Positions 17,240 to 26,216 of a stretch of DNA of 64,000 bases are shown piece by piece. The notes under the pieces were generated by a model. The model saw only the letters and a list, made by a program, of their open reading frames with translations, was not told the DNA's origin and searched no databases. Origin of the DNA: Microbacterium faecale. Lineage in GTDB: Bacteria; Actinomycetota; Actinomycetes; Actinomycetales; Microbacteriaceae. The position numbers were made by a program, and so were the translations under genes. The stretch is from assembly GCF_014640975.1 (NCBI RefSeq), contig NZ_BMHO01000003.1:9471-73470 (forward strand), written 5' to 3'. Position 1 is the first letter of the stretch; each line of letters begins with the position of its first letter.

Positions 17240-17812
17240 ATGGACGGTGACGGGCAGGAATCGGTCGCGGCCTCCACCGCGATGCTCAAGGCGTTCTCGC
17301 ACCCGGTGCGCCGCGCGATCCTCCGTGCACTCGATCGCCTCGACGCAGCTCGCGCTGCCGACCTCGCCGACGCGCTCGATATCCCCGCGAACCGCCTCAG
17401 CTTCCACCTCCGCACGCTCGCGGACGCAGGCATCATCGAAGAGGATCCGTCCCGCGCGCGCGACCGACGCGACCGCGTCTGGGTGCCGGCGATCCGGTCG
17501 ATCACGTTTGGCTCGGCCGAGGATCCGATCGCGGACGAGGCGCTCGGCGCCGTGGTGGTCGACGGACACATTGCCGACCACGGCGACATCGTGCGTCGAG
17601 CCGCCGCCTGGTCGATGGAATACCTCACGGGGCGCGATGCGGTGATGCATGGCGTCATGTCGCGGCACGCCGCGCGTCTGACGCCCGACGAGTTCCGCGA
17701 CCTCCACCAGCGCATCCAGGCGCTCATCGATGAGGCGCGAACGAATCACGACGAGTCGGCGCCGTCGCACATGTATGAGATCGACATCGTCGCGGCGGAC
17801 GACGCGATCTGA
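17240..17812 (+). CDS. ArsR-like winged-helix transcriptional regulator
   Basis: A 190-aa protein. The N-terminal half (about residues 10-85) is an ArsR-like helix-turn-helix: FSHPVRRAILRAL, then ADLADALDIPANRLSFHLRTLADAGIIEE. The C-terminal half is a helical domain without recognisable ligand motifs and without the metal-binding cysteines of classic ArsR. TAGACT lies 6 nt before the ATG and no ribosome site is visible, suggesting a leaderless mRNA. It probably controls the divergent MFS exporter and itself through the TTGCGCAACTA repeats. Confidence 0.82.
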   Translation: MDGDGQESVAASTAMLKAFSHPVRRAILRALDRLDAARAADLADALDIPANRLSFHLRTLADAGIIEEDPSRARDRRDRVWVPAIRSITFGSAEDPIADEALGAVVVDGHIADHGDIVRRAAAWSMEYLTGRDAVMHGVMSRHAARLTPDEFRDLHQRIQALIDEARTNHDESAPSHMYEIDIVAADDAI

Positions 17813-17816
17813 CACA

Positions 17817-19307
17817 TCAGGCCAGCACGGCCTCCCGTGCACCCTCGGCTGCCACCGGCTGACGGACGGGAAGGATCATCGGGTGCACACCGGCCATGCG
17901 CTCGAGCACGCGCAGCACCTGACCCGAGTAGCCGAACTCGTTGTCGTACCAGACGTACAGCACGACGTTCTCGTCGCCGTCGGCGATGGTCGCCAGTCCG
18001 TCGACGATGCCCGCACGGTTCGTGCCGACGAAGTCGGTCGAAACCGCGTCCGGGTTCTCGCTGTACTCGATCTGCTGACGGAGCGGGGCGGTCAGCGACG
18101 TCTGGCGGAGGAAGGCGTTGATGCCGTCCTTCGTCGTCGCACGCTTCAGATCGAGGTTGAGGATCGCCAGCGACACGTTCGGCGTCGGCACACGAATCGC
18201 GCTGCCCGTCAGGCGCCCCTTCAGCTGCGGCAGAGCCTTCGCGACCGCCTTCGCCGCACCGGTCTCCGTGATGACCATGTTGAGCGACGCCGCGCGCCCG
18301 CGCCGCGATCCTTGGTGGAAGTTGTCGATCAGGTTCTGGTCGTTCGTAAACGAGTGGACCGTCTCGACGTGCCCGCGGTCAACGCCGTACGCCTCGTCGA
18401 TCGCAGCGAGCACCGGTGTGATCGCGTTCGTCGTGCAGGAGGCGGCCGACAGGATCCGGTCGGTGTCGGCGATCTCGTCGCTGTTGACGCCGAAGACGAT
18501 GTTCTTGATGTCGCCCTTGCCGGGGGCCGTGAGCAGCACGCGCGAGACACCGGTCGCCCGGAGGTGCTGCTCGAGGCCCTCTTCGTCGCGCCAGCGCCCG
18601 GTATTGTCGACGACGATCGCGTTGTGGATCCCGTACTCGGTGTAGTCGATCTTCGCGGGGTCGTTCGCATAGATGACCTGGATCAGCGTGCCGTTCGCGC
18701 GGATCGTGTTCGCTTCCTCGTCGACCTCGACGGTGCCCTGGAACGGGCCGTGCACGGAGTCGCGCTTGAGCAGCTCGGCGCGCTTGAGCAGGTCGTCGTC
18801 GGACCCGCGGCGCACGACGACGGCGCGCAGCCGCAGGCCGTCACCGGATCCCTGATGCGCGATGAGCAGGCGCGCGACGAGGCGGCCGATGCGCCCGAAA
18901 CCGTAGAGCACGACGTCGGTCGGGGTCGCCGGCTCCGCGGCGACGACCTCGGCGAGCTCGCTGCGCAGGAACTGCTCCAGTTCGCGACCGCCGTAGGAGG
19001 CGCCGACCTTGGCGAACTCGGTCACGAGTCGCGCGATATCGAGCGAAGCCGGCCCCGGAGCCAGGCGTTCGAGCGCCTCGAGCACGGCCAGAGTCTTGAC
19101 GGGATCCAGCACCTGGTCGCCGACCTTGCGGGTGAAGCGGTGCGCCTTCAGGATCTCGAGGGGCGAGCAGTTGATCAGGCGGCGTCCGAGGATCGAGGGG
19201 ACGATGCCGTGCTGCCGGTACAGGCGGCCGATCAGCGGGATCATCCGCTCGGCCAGTTCCTCTCGCTCAGCCCATTCGATGCGGCTGGCTTCGTAGAGCG
19301 TGCTCAC
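17817..19307 (-). CDS. gap: Glyceraldehyde-3-phosphate dehydrogenase, long form with N-terminal extension
   Basis: A 496-aa GAPDH. The first 130 or so residues are a helical extension absent from the classic 335-aa enzyme; such long GAPDHs are known from actinobacteria. The NAD fold starts at VLYGFGRIGRLVARLL, the catalytic Cys is in SAASCTTNAITP, and the phosphate-site motif is GSAIRVPTPNVS. I choose GTG 19307 because AAGGAG precedes it by 9 nt; an ATG 18 nt upstream has no ribosome site and overlaps that AAGGAG. The stand-alone position away from pgk and tpi suggests a role other than the main glycolytic enzyme, perhaps gluconeogenic (inference). Confidence 0.88.
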   Translation of the reverse strand: MSTLYEASRIEWAEREELAERMIPLIGRLYRQHGIVPSILGRRLINCSPLEILKAHRFTRKVGDQVLDPVKTLAVLEALERLAPGPASLDIARLVTEFAKVGASYGGRELEQFLRSELAEVVAAEPATPTDVVLYGFGRIGRLVARLLIAHQGSGDGLRLRAVVVRRGSDDDLLKRAELLKRDSVHGPFQGTVEVDEEANTIRANGTLIQVIYANDPAKIDYTEYGIHNAIVVDNTGRWRDEEGLEQHLRATGVSRVLLTAPGKGDIKNIVFGVNSDEIADTDRILSAASCTTNAITPVLAAIDEAYGVDRGHVETVHSFTNDQNLIDNFHQGSRRGRAASLNMVITETGAAKAVAKALPQLKGRLTGSAIRVPTPNVSLAILNLDLKRATTKDGINAFLRQTSLTAPLRQQIEYSENPDAVSTDFVGTNRAGIVDGLATIADGDENVVLYVWYDNEFGYSGQVLRVLERMAGVHPMILPVRQPVAAEGAREAVLA

Positions 19308-19541
19308 GCGATCTGACTCCTTCATGCGTCGGGCGGGTGCGCCACGCGCGGGTAGCGGTCATCTCGAGCGTACGGCTAGAAAACGTCGTTCTGCGCGCCG
19401 ATTCGGGCGCAAGAAAGTGCATTCTTTCGCGATAGACAACGAACGTCGGTTCGGGATCCATCGATACACAGTCGGTAGGCTGAGGAACCGCTGCCCTCTT
19501 GGGGAGCTTCACACCACCAGCGCATTTTCGAAGGGGGCGCC

Positions 19542-20915
19542 ATGCGCGACAGCTCGAACGAGGACGGGCTCCACGCCACGATCCACCCGGATGGGTCCGC
19601 AGTCCTCGTCGTCGACGAGACGCCGCATCAGATCCCAACGACGCACGCCGAGGACGCACGCCGCGAGATCGTGCGCCTCACCGCCGGGATCGCCCGGCAG
19701 CTGGGCGCCCCGACGCGCGTCATCGTCACCGAGCCCGACGGCGAGTGGCCGCTCGTGGTCGACGGCGACGAGCGTGTCGAGTACGCCGCGGGGGAGCCGG
19801 CGCCGGTGCAGATGACGCCGCCTCCGCCCCGCCCGGCCGCCGCGGACACGGGGCCGTCGTACGTCCCCGCCGGCCGCGCCGGCGATGCCGGCCCGGTGCG
19901 CACGGGATCCAGCGCACCCGACGACGATCCGGCCGACGGCAGCGTGTCGACTGCCGATTTCGATAACCGCCGTGCGAACCGCGAGACGTTCCTCACGAGC
20001 GAACTCGAGAGCGACGCGCGCGAAGAGCCCGCCACGCGCGGCTTCCGTGGCGCGATGACCCGCATGGGGATCCGCATGGGTCCGGGCGCGGAGGAGCGCG
20101 CCGAGCGCGCGGACCAGATGTCGGTCGCGCAGCACTGGCCGGGACCGCGCACGATCGCCGTCGTGAACGGCAAGGGCGGATCCGGAAAGACCCCCACCAC
20201 GATCCTGCTCAGTGCCGTGTTCGCGCGGCTCGGCGGCGCAGGGGTCCTGTCGTGGGACAACAACCAGACGCGCGGCACGCTCGGCTGGCGCACGGAGCAG
20301 GGCCCGCACGACGGCACGCTGCACGACATGCTCGAGGCGGCGGAGCATCTGCTGTCCGCGGACGCGCAGGCGGCCGATGTGGCGAAGTTCGTGCACCACC
20401 AGCGACAGGACCGGTTCGATGTGCTGCGGTCGCAGCCGATCGCTCTCGCGTCGGAGCAGCGCGTCTCGGCGGAGGACGTCGACCGCATCCACTCCGTCGC
20501 CGCGCGCTACTACCGCCTCATCGTGATGGACTCGGGCAACGACGAGTCGGATCCGCTGTGGCAGCGCATGATCGACCGCACCGATCAGCTGGTCGTCGCC
20601 ACGACGACACGCGACGAGCACGCCGAGGCGGGCGCGCTGTTGCTCGATGCACTGGCCGATCGCGACGAGCACTCGGCGCGCCTCGCGGCGAACGCGGTGA
20701 CGATCGTGAGCCAGGCCGACCAGAAGGCGCCGGCGAACGAGGTCCGGCGCGTGGTCGACGGATACCGCAAGCTGACGCGCGACGTCGTGCAGATCCCGTT
20801 CGACCCCGCGATGATCGACGGTCACCTGCACTTCGGCGCCCTGCGGCCGGAGACTCAGCGCGCGTGGCTCGCGGCCGCGGCGACGATCTCCCGCGGCCTC
20901 ACCGGCGCCGCCTGA
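19542..20915 (+). CDS. ParA/MinD-like P-loop ATPase with long disordered N-terminus
   Basis: A 457-aa protein. Residues 1-85 form a small acidic domain, about 85-200 are Pro/Asp/Arg-rich and probably disordered, and the ATPase begins near 203 with a deviant Walker A, NGKGGSGKTPTT. A Walker B-like VMDSGNDESD follows. The layout resembles EspI/FlhG-like MinD ATPases of actinobacteria linked to type VII secretion or cell-pole functions. No ParB, ESX or chromosome-partition gene is adjacent, so its partner is unknown. ATG 19542 has GAAGGGGG upstream. Confidence 0.7.
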   Translation: MRDSSNEDGLHATIHPDGSAVLVVDETPHQIPTTHAEDARREIVRLTAGIARQLGAPTRVIVTEPDGEWPLVVDGDERVEYAAGEPAPVQMTPPPPRPAAADTGPSYVPAGRAGDAGPVRTGSSAPDDDPADGSVSTADFDNRRANRETFLTSELESDAREEPATRGFRGAMTRMGIRMGPGAEERAERADQMSVAQHWPGPRTIAVVNGKGGSGKTPTTILLSAVFARLGGAGVLSWDNNQTRGTLGWRTEQGPHDGTLHDMLEAAEHLLSADAQAADVAKFVHHQRQDRFDVLRSQPIALASEQRVSAEDVDRIHSVAARYYRLIVMDSGNDESDPLWQRMIDRTDQLVVATTTRDEHAEAGALLLDALADRDEHSARLAANAVTIVSQADQKAPANEVRRVVDGYRKLTRDVVQIPFDPAMIDGHLHFGALRPETQRAWLAAAATISRGLTGAA

Positions 20916-20931
20916 CGCGACCTTCCCCGCG

Positions 20932-20994
20932 AGTCCACACGTCTCCGACGAGTCCGCAGCTGTTCGCAGCGGACTCGTCGGAGACTTGTGGACT
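20932..20994. repeat. 26-bp inverted repeat (one mismatch) between convergent genes
   Basis: Arms 20932-20957 and 20969-20994 are complementary except for one position, around an 11-nt loop. Left arm begins AGTCCACACGTCTCCGACG. It fills most of the 89-bp gap between the convergent ATPase and helicase genes. No T tract is present. It may act as a bidirectional terminator-like structure. Confidence 0.8.
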
Positions 20995-21004
20995 TGTCGG
21001 CCGG

Positions 21005-23512
21005 TCAGAGGCGGACGATCTCCGTGACGCGGACGACCGCTTCGCCCTCTTCGGCCGACTCCGCGAGGTCGACTTCCGCGCGGATCCGCCAGTCTCGGTG
21101 ACCCGCCGGGTCGTCGATCGTCTGCTCGACGCGCCAGACTGACGGATCCGATTCGTCGATCACGCACAGCTGCGGCGAGCGCGCCGCCGCACCGACGAGG
21201 ATCGCGTCGTGCTCGTCGAAGTAGTCGTCAAGCGCCGCGGGCCAGCCGGCATCCGGGTCGAGGCCGGTGAGATCGGCGTCCCGTTCGAGAGCCGCCAGCT
21301 GCACCCGGTGGAACAGCGCGTTGCGCACGAGAACGGTGAACGCCCGCCGGTTCCGCACGACCGACGCGGGCGACGGCGGCAGGACGGGCCCCTCCCCCTC
21401 CGGGGCGTCGAGACCGGCGAGCAGCGTCTCCCACTCATCGACGAGACTCGAATCCACCTGCCGCACCATCTCGCCGAGCCATTCGACGATGTCCTCGAGC
21501 GGCTCGGTGCGTGCCTCGGGCGGGACCGTCTGCCGGATCGTGCGGTAGGCATCGGAGAGATAGCGCAGCACGAGTCCCTCGCTGCGTCCGAGCTGATACC
21601 ACTGCACGAACTGGGCGAAGCTCATCGCCCGCTCATACATGTCGCGCACGACGCTCTTCGGCGACAGCTGGAAGTCGCGCACCCAGGGCTGCGATGACGC
21701 GAACGTCTCGAACGCTTCGGAGAGCAGCTCGTCGAGGGGCTTCGGGTATGTGATCTGCTCGAGCAGTTCCATGCGCTCGTCGTACTCGATGCCCTCGCGC
21801 TTCATCGCGCCGACGGCCTCGCCACGCGCCTTGAACTCCTGTTGACCGAGGATCTGACGTGGGTCGTCGAGCGTCGATTCGACCACGCTGACGACGTCGA
21901 GCGCGTAGTCGCCCGTGCCCACGGATCCGGGGCCGCCTGCCGGATCGAGCAGGTCGAACGCGGCGAGCGCGAACGGCGACAGCGGCTGGTTGAGGGCGAA
22001 GTTCGGCTGCAGGTCGACGACGAGGCGGATCTCGCCGACTGCAGTGACCTCGACGAGTTCGGCATCGCGCAGGGTGCGGAACAGCTCGAGGGCGCGGCGC
22101 GCGAGTGCGTACTGCTCCTGTCGCGGCTGGTGGTTGTCGAAGACGAGCGCACGGACGTTGGCGACGACATCTCCCCCGCGGGCGATGACGCCGATCAGCA
22201 TCGCGGTCGTCATCTGCATGCGCGGAGTGAGCGGCTCCGGATCCGCTTCGATGATCTTCTCGAACGTCTGCTCGCTCCAACTGACGAAGCCCTTCGGTGC
22301 CTGCTTCTTCTGCACCTTCTTGCGCTTCTTGGGGTCGTCGCCGGCCTTCTTGATCGCCTGAGCGTTCTCGATCTCGTGCTCGGGAGCGAGCACGACGACG
22401 TTGCCGTACGGGTCGAACCCGGCGCGGCCCGCTCGGCCGGCGACCTGGTGGAACTCGCGCGCGCCGAGCCGACGCATGCGGGTCCCGTCGTACTTCGACA
22501 GCGCCGTGATGAGCACCGTGCGGATAGGCACATTGATGCCGACCCCGAGCGTGTCGGTACCGCAGATGACGCGCAGCAGCCCCTGCTGCGCGAGCGTCTC
22601 GACGAGTCGGCGATAGCGCGGCAGCATGCCCGCGTGGTGCACGCCGATGCCCGCGCGCACGAGGCGCGAGAGGGTCTTGCCGAAGTTCGTGGTGAACCGG
22701 AATCCGCCGAGGGCCGTGGCGATCTCGTCACGCTGGGCGCGGGAGGTGACGTTGATGCTCGCGAGAGCCTGCGCGCGCTCCATCGCCCCGGCCTGGCTGA
22801 AGTGCACGATGTAGACGGGCACTTCGTGTTCGGCGAGCAGGTCTTCCACTACGTCGTGCACGGGGCGCTGTTCGTACCGGAAGTGCAGGGGGACGGGCCG
22901 CTCGGCTCCGGCGACGAGGGCCGTCTCGCGCCCCGTCCGTGCCGTCAGGTCGCGCTCGATGGCGGTGGTGTCGCCCAGCGTCGCCGACATCAGGAGGAAC
23001 TGGGCGCGCGGCAACAGCAGCAGCGGCACCTGCCACGCCCACCCGCGGTCGCGGTCGCCGTAGTAGTGGAACTCGTCCATCACGACCTGGTTGACGTCAG
23101 CGTCCGCGCCTTCGCGGAGCGCGAGATTCGCGAGGATCTCGGCCGTGCAGCACACGATGGGTGCGTCGGCGTTGACCGACGAGTCGCCCGTGACCATGCC
23201 GACGTTCTCGGCGCCGAATGTCTCGACGAGCGCGAAGAACTTTTCGCTCACGAGCGCCTTGATCGGCGCGGTGTAATACGTGCGCTGCCCGCGGCCGAGG
23301 GCGATGGCGTGCGCGGCGATCGCCACGAGCGACTTACCCGTTCCGGTCGGGGTGGCGAGGATCACGTTGTTCCCCTGTACGAGCTCCATCACGGCCTCGT
23401 CCTGCGCCGGATACAGCTCGATGTCTTTCTCGAGCGACCAGCCGAGGAATGCGTCGTAGAGGGCATCGGAGTCGTCGCCCGCGGCACGCGCGGCAGCAAG
23501 CAGGGAAGGCAT
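21005..23512 (-). CDS. DEAD/DEAH-box superfamily II helicase with DUF3516 C-terminus
   Basis: An 835-aa Ski2-like helicase. Motif I is ATPTGTGKS (about residues 54-62), motif II MDEFHYY, motif III LLMSATLG, and motif VI HQVAGRAGRAG. A Lys-rich insert (KKRKKVQKKQAPKG) follows the helicase core. The last about 370 residues are the actinobacterial DUF3516 region. Such proteins are thought to unwind structured RNA, possibly in RNA decay or ribosome maturation; the exact role is unknown. It is transcribed alone, divergent from the YigZ gene. Confidence 0.9.
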   Translation of the reverse strand: MPSLLAAARAAGDDSDALYDAFLGWSLEKDIELYPAQDEAVMELVQGNNVILATPTGTGKSLVAIAAHAIALGRGQRTYYTAPIKALVSEKFFALVETFGAENVGMVTGDSSVNADAPIVCCTAEILANLALREGADADVNQVVMDEFHYYGDRDRGWAWQVPLLLLPRAQFLLMSATLGDTTAIERDLTARTGRETALVAGAERPVPLHFRYEQRPVHDVVEDLLAEHEVPVYIVHFSQAGAMERAQALASINVTSRAQRDEIATALGGFRFTTNFGKTLSRLVRAGIGVHHAGMLPRYRRLVETLAQQGLLRVICGTDTLGVGINVPIRTVLITALSKYDGTRMRRLGAREFHQVAGRAGRAGFDPYGNVVVLAPEHEIENAQAIKKAGDDPKKRKKVQKKQAPKGFVSWSEQTFEKIIEADPEPLTPRMQMTTAMLIGVIARGGDVVANVRALVFDNHQPRQEQYALARRALELFRTLRDAELVEVTAVGEIRLVVDLQPNFALNQPLSPFALAAFDLLDPAGGPGSVGTGDYALDVVSVVESTLDDPRQILGQQEFKARGEAVGAMKREGIEYDERMELLEQITYPKPLDELLSEAFETFASSQPWVRDFQLSPKSVVRDMYERAMSFAQFVQWYQLGRSEGLVLRYLSDAYRTIRQTVPPEARTEPLEDIVEWLGEMVRQVDSSLVDEWETLLAGLDAPEGEGPVLPPSPASVVRNRRAFTVLVRNALFHRVQLAALERDADLTGLDPDAGWPAALDDYFDEHDAILVGAAARSPQLCVIDESDPSVWRVEQTIDDPAGHRDWRIRAEVDLAESAEEGEAVVRVTEIVRL

Positions 23513-23565
23513 CCGCCCCAGTCTGCCCGACCCGCCTGGGCGCGGTGCGCCGGTAGCCTCGAAGG

Positions 23566-24210
23566 ATGGCCGAGTATCCCGCGACGATCGCGCGGCGCGT
23601 CGACCACGAAATCGAGATCAAGCGATCCCGATTCATCACCCACCTGCAGCCCGTCGGGTCCGTTGACGAGGCCGACGCGTTCATCGCGGAGATCCGCAAG
23701 CAGCACTGGGACGCGCGACACAACTGCGTCGCAATGGTCACGGGCGCCACGGGCGACCAGGCGCGCTCATCAGACGATGGCGAGCCCTCGGGGACCGCAG
23801 GCGTGCCGATGCTCGAGGTGCTGCGCCGCCGCGGGATGACCGACCTCGTCGCCGTCGTCACGCGCTACTTCGGGGGCGTGAAGCTCGGAGCCGGCGGCCT
23901 CGTGCGCGCCTACGGCAATGCTGTCTCCGAAACGCTCGATCGCGCACGGATCGTGCATCGTCGAGCGCTGACGCACGCCGCGATCGCGGTTCCCCACGCT
24001 GACGCAGGTCGCGTCGACCATCTGTTGCGCGACTGGGTGTCGCAGCACGGATCCGTGCTCGATGACGTGGCGTACGCCGACGCCGCCACGTTCGCGGTGT
24101 GGGTTCCGGCCGCCGAGCTCGACGCGCTCGACGCCGACGTCGCGGCCTGGACCTCTGGAGCGCTCACGCCGGTACGCGGCGAGACGCGCGTCGTCGACGT
24201 CATCGCCTGA
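23566..24210 (+). CDS. YigZ/IMPACT family protein
   Basis: A 214-aa protein. The N-terminal UPF0029/IMPACT domain has the signature stretch YFGGVKLGAGGLVRAYG (about residues 103-119), preceded by KRSRFITHLQPV and HNCVAMV. The C-terminal half is the ferredoxin-like DUF1949-type domain. Eukaryotic IMPACT regulates GCN2, but the bacterial role is unclear. TAGCCT ends 6 nt before the ATG, again pointing to a leaderless transcript, although a GAAGG is also close. It diverges from the helicase gene. Confidence 0.88.
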   Translation: MAEYPATIARRVDHEIEIKRSRFITHLQPVGSVDEADAFIAEIRKQHWDARHNCVAMVTGATGDQARSSDDGEPSGTAGVPMLEVLRRRGMTDLVAVVTRYFGGVKLGAGGLVRAYGNAVSETLDRARIVHRRALTHAAIAVPHADAGRVDHLLRDWVSQHGSVLDDVAYADAATFAVWVPAAELDALDADVAAWTSGALTPVRGETRVVDVIA

Positions 24211-24347
24211 ACGACCGGCCGCCTCAGCCCTCGCCGACCGTCCGATGCACGACTACGGCAACACTCTTGGCCCACCGGGCTCATCCGGCGTCAACCCGGC
24301 GCCCGTCCACGAACTGCCGTCGTCCTGTCGACGGGCTTCAGTCGCGG
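24211..24347. other. Gap between convergent genes, nothing recognised
   Basis: 137 bp between the YigZ and hydrolase stops. No gene, clear terminator or repeat was seen, beyond short GC-rich inverted segments. Confidence 0.5.
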
Positions 24348-25148
24348 TCAGTCCTGGCGCCCCGCCCTGAGGAAGTCGACGCCGGCCGCCTTGAAGTCTC
24401 GCGACCCCGGCGCGTTGAAGTGGTGCCGCCCCGGCAGTTCCACGAAGCTCCCGTCGGGCAGCCCGGCGGCGATCTCGCGAGACTCCTCGAGGATCCGATC
24501 CTCGGATCCCGTCGCGACGAGGATCGGCTGCTGCGGCGGATCCCCGAGATCCGGATCCTCGTCGCCGAATCGCATGCCCGCCGCGAGCGCGACGAGTGCG
24601 CGGAGGTCGTTCTCGGCGACCCGCTCGGCGAGCGTGACGTAGTTGCGCGTGACCCGATCCGTCACCTCGGTTCCGTCCTCGATATACGCGCGCGCCTGAG
24701 CGATGTCGAGACGGCCGAGGGGACGCCCATCCGGGATGCCGCCGAGGATCGCGCGGCCCACGCGCAGCGGGAACCCGTGCGCGACGTGCCATCCGACACG
24801 CGCTCCGAGCGAGTAGCCGAGATAGGAGACCGGCGAGACCATGTACGTGTCGAGGACGGCGCCGACGTCGGCGACGAGCGCGTCCATCGTATAGTCCTCG
24901 GGGCTGTGGGGCTTCTCGCTCGCGCCATGCCCGCGCTGGTCAATCCCGAGCACGCGGAACCCCTCTCGCACGAGGCGGCTGACCCACCCCGTGTTCACCC
25001 AGTTGTCGCGGCAGCTGGAAGCGAAGCCGTGCACCGCGACGACGGTGGGCGCGTCCTCGTCACCCCACGTGTACGTCGCGAGTCGGAAGCCCTCCTGCGA
25101 CATCACATACTGCGGTTTCGGAAGCTCGGGGATCAGCGGGAACGACAT
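24348..25148 (-). CDS. Alpha/beta hydrolase
   Basis: A 266-aa hydrolase of the alpha/beta fold. The oxyanion segment is VHGFASSCRDNW, the nucleophile elbow is GYSLGARVG (Ser about residue 115), and the C-terminal catalytic His is in GRHHFNAPGS. The strand-5 acid is probably in ATGSEDRILEES. It has no signal peptide, so it acts in the cytoplasm. The substrate is unknown; the family includes esterases, lipases and dehalogenases. It lies 45 bp downstream of the lipoprotein gene on the same strand. Confidence 0.85.
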   Translation of the reverse strand: MSFPLIPELPKPQYVMSQEGFRLATYTWGDEDAPTVVAVHGFASSCRDNWVNTGWVSRLVREGFRVLGIDQRGHGASEKPHSPEDYTMDALVADVGAVLDTYMVSPVSYLGYSLGARVGWHVAHGFPLRVGRAILGGIPDGRPLGRLDIAQARAYIEDGTEVTDRVTRNYVTLAERVAENDLRALVALAAGMRFGDEDPDLGDPPQQPILVATGSEDRILEESREIAAGLPDGSFVELPGRHHFNAPGSRDFKAAGVDFLRAGRQD

Positions 25149-25193
25149 ACGCCCATTGTCCTCCGCGATTCCATCAGGGGCGCGGATCCGTGG

Positions 25194-26150
25194 TCACTGG
25201 GGGCGCAAGGTGTAGTGAACGCTGCTCTCGGCGTCGGGCATCCGGCTCGGGCCGACCACCACGACGAGCGAGTATCCGGGCATCTCGGCCTGAGTGATCG
25301 TGTTGTCGCCCTCGTTCGCGCGGCTGGTGACCTCCCAATCGGATCCTTCGAACTGCAGGAGGATCTCGGCCTCGACGAGGACCGACGGGTGATCCGTGTC
25401 GTACTCCCCGACGAACAGCGGGTCGCTTCCCGGGATCGCGGACATCTCGACCAGGCACGGGTAGAAGGGCACGCTCAGCTCCGCGAGTTCGTTCGGAATC
25501 TCGGCACGAGCGGCGGCATCGCCGTCCTCACAGACGATGTCGCCGTCCACTGCGTCGGCGTTGTCTGTGTCCGCATCGTTCGCTCCGTCCTCGGGCCGGG
25601 AGGATCCATCGTCAGAGGCCGTGCTCTGGACCTGGACCATCACCATCGGCTGTCCGTCCGCCAGTTCGGAGGCGCTCACCGACAGCGCCAGGCCGTCCTT
25701 CGAGAACTGCTTGAGAAGACCGTCGGGGCTGTCGAGTCCGGGTTCGAAACCCTCTGCACGGACGAGTTCGACCTGCTCGGCGAACGCGGCTTCGACATCG
25801 TCGACCGCGATCCCAAGGCTCCACAGCTTGTTGTCTCCCGTACCCGCGACCTGTCCGACGATGATCCGGCCGTCGATGTACGGCACCTCGGCGGGGAACC
25901 CGTCGGGGACGGTATTGCCCGACGTGAGTCCGACTTCGCCGTCCGAATCCTCGACCTCGACCTCGATGGCGTCAGCCTGCTCGTCATCGGCGGCCGCCTC
26001 AGCCGCTGCTTCCCCGGCGACTGCCTCATCGATCTGGTCCACGACCTCGTCGATCGGGTTTGAGAAACATCCGCCGAGCATCAATGTGGCTGCTACCAGA
26101 GTGGCGACGGTCGTGATCCTGGGGGTACTGACGTTGCGTGTGAATGGCAT
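25194..26150 (-). CDS. Putative secreted lipoprotein of unknown function
   Basis: A 318-aa protein with a lipoprotein signal: a basic N-terminus, a hydrophobic stretch and the lipobox LGGC with the acylated Cys near residue 28. The mature part starts with a helical Ala/Glu-rich linker. Two similar compact halves follow (roughly residues 75-165 and 205-315), each mixing beta strands with polar loops, separated by an Asp-rich disordered linker. I do not recognise a family. It is exported and anchored to the outer face of the membrane. Confidence 0.75.
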   Translation of the reverse strand: MPFTRNVSTPRITTVATLVAATLMLGGCFSNPIDEVVDQIDEAVAGEAAAEAAADDEQADAIEVEVEDSDGEVGLTSGNTVPDGFPAEVPYIDGRIIVGQVAGTGDNKLWSLGIAVDDVEAAFAEQVELVRAEGFEPGLDSPDGLLKQFSKDGLALSVSASELADGQPMVMVQVQSTASDDGSSRPEDGANDADTDNADAVDGDIVCEDGDAAARAEIPNELAELSVPFYPCLVEMSAIPGSDPLFVGEYDTDHPSVLVEAEILLQFEGSDWEVTSRANEGDNTITQAEMPGYSLVVVVGPSRMPDAESSVHYTLRPQ

Positions 26151-26216
26151 GGTGCGTGCTGCTTTCCTGTGCGCGTGCGAGATCCCTCAGACAACCACGC
26201 AGCGTTCACATCTCGC

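Noticed and set aside
19509..21167. Minus-strand open frame of about 550 codons over the ParA-like gene
   Set aside because: Shadow of the plus-strand gene, which has a P-loop and normal composition.
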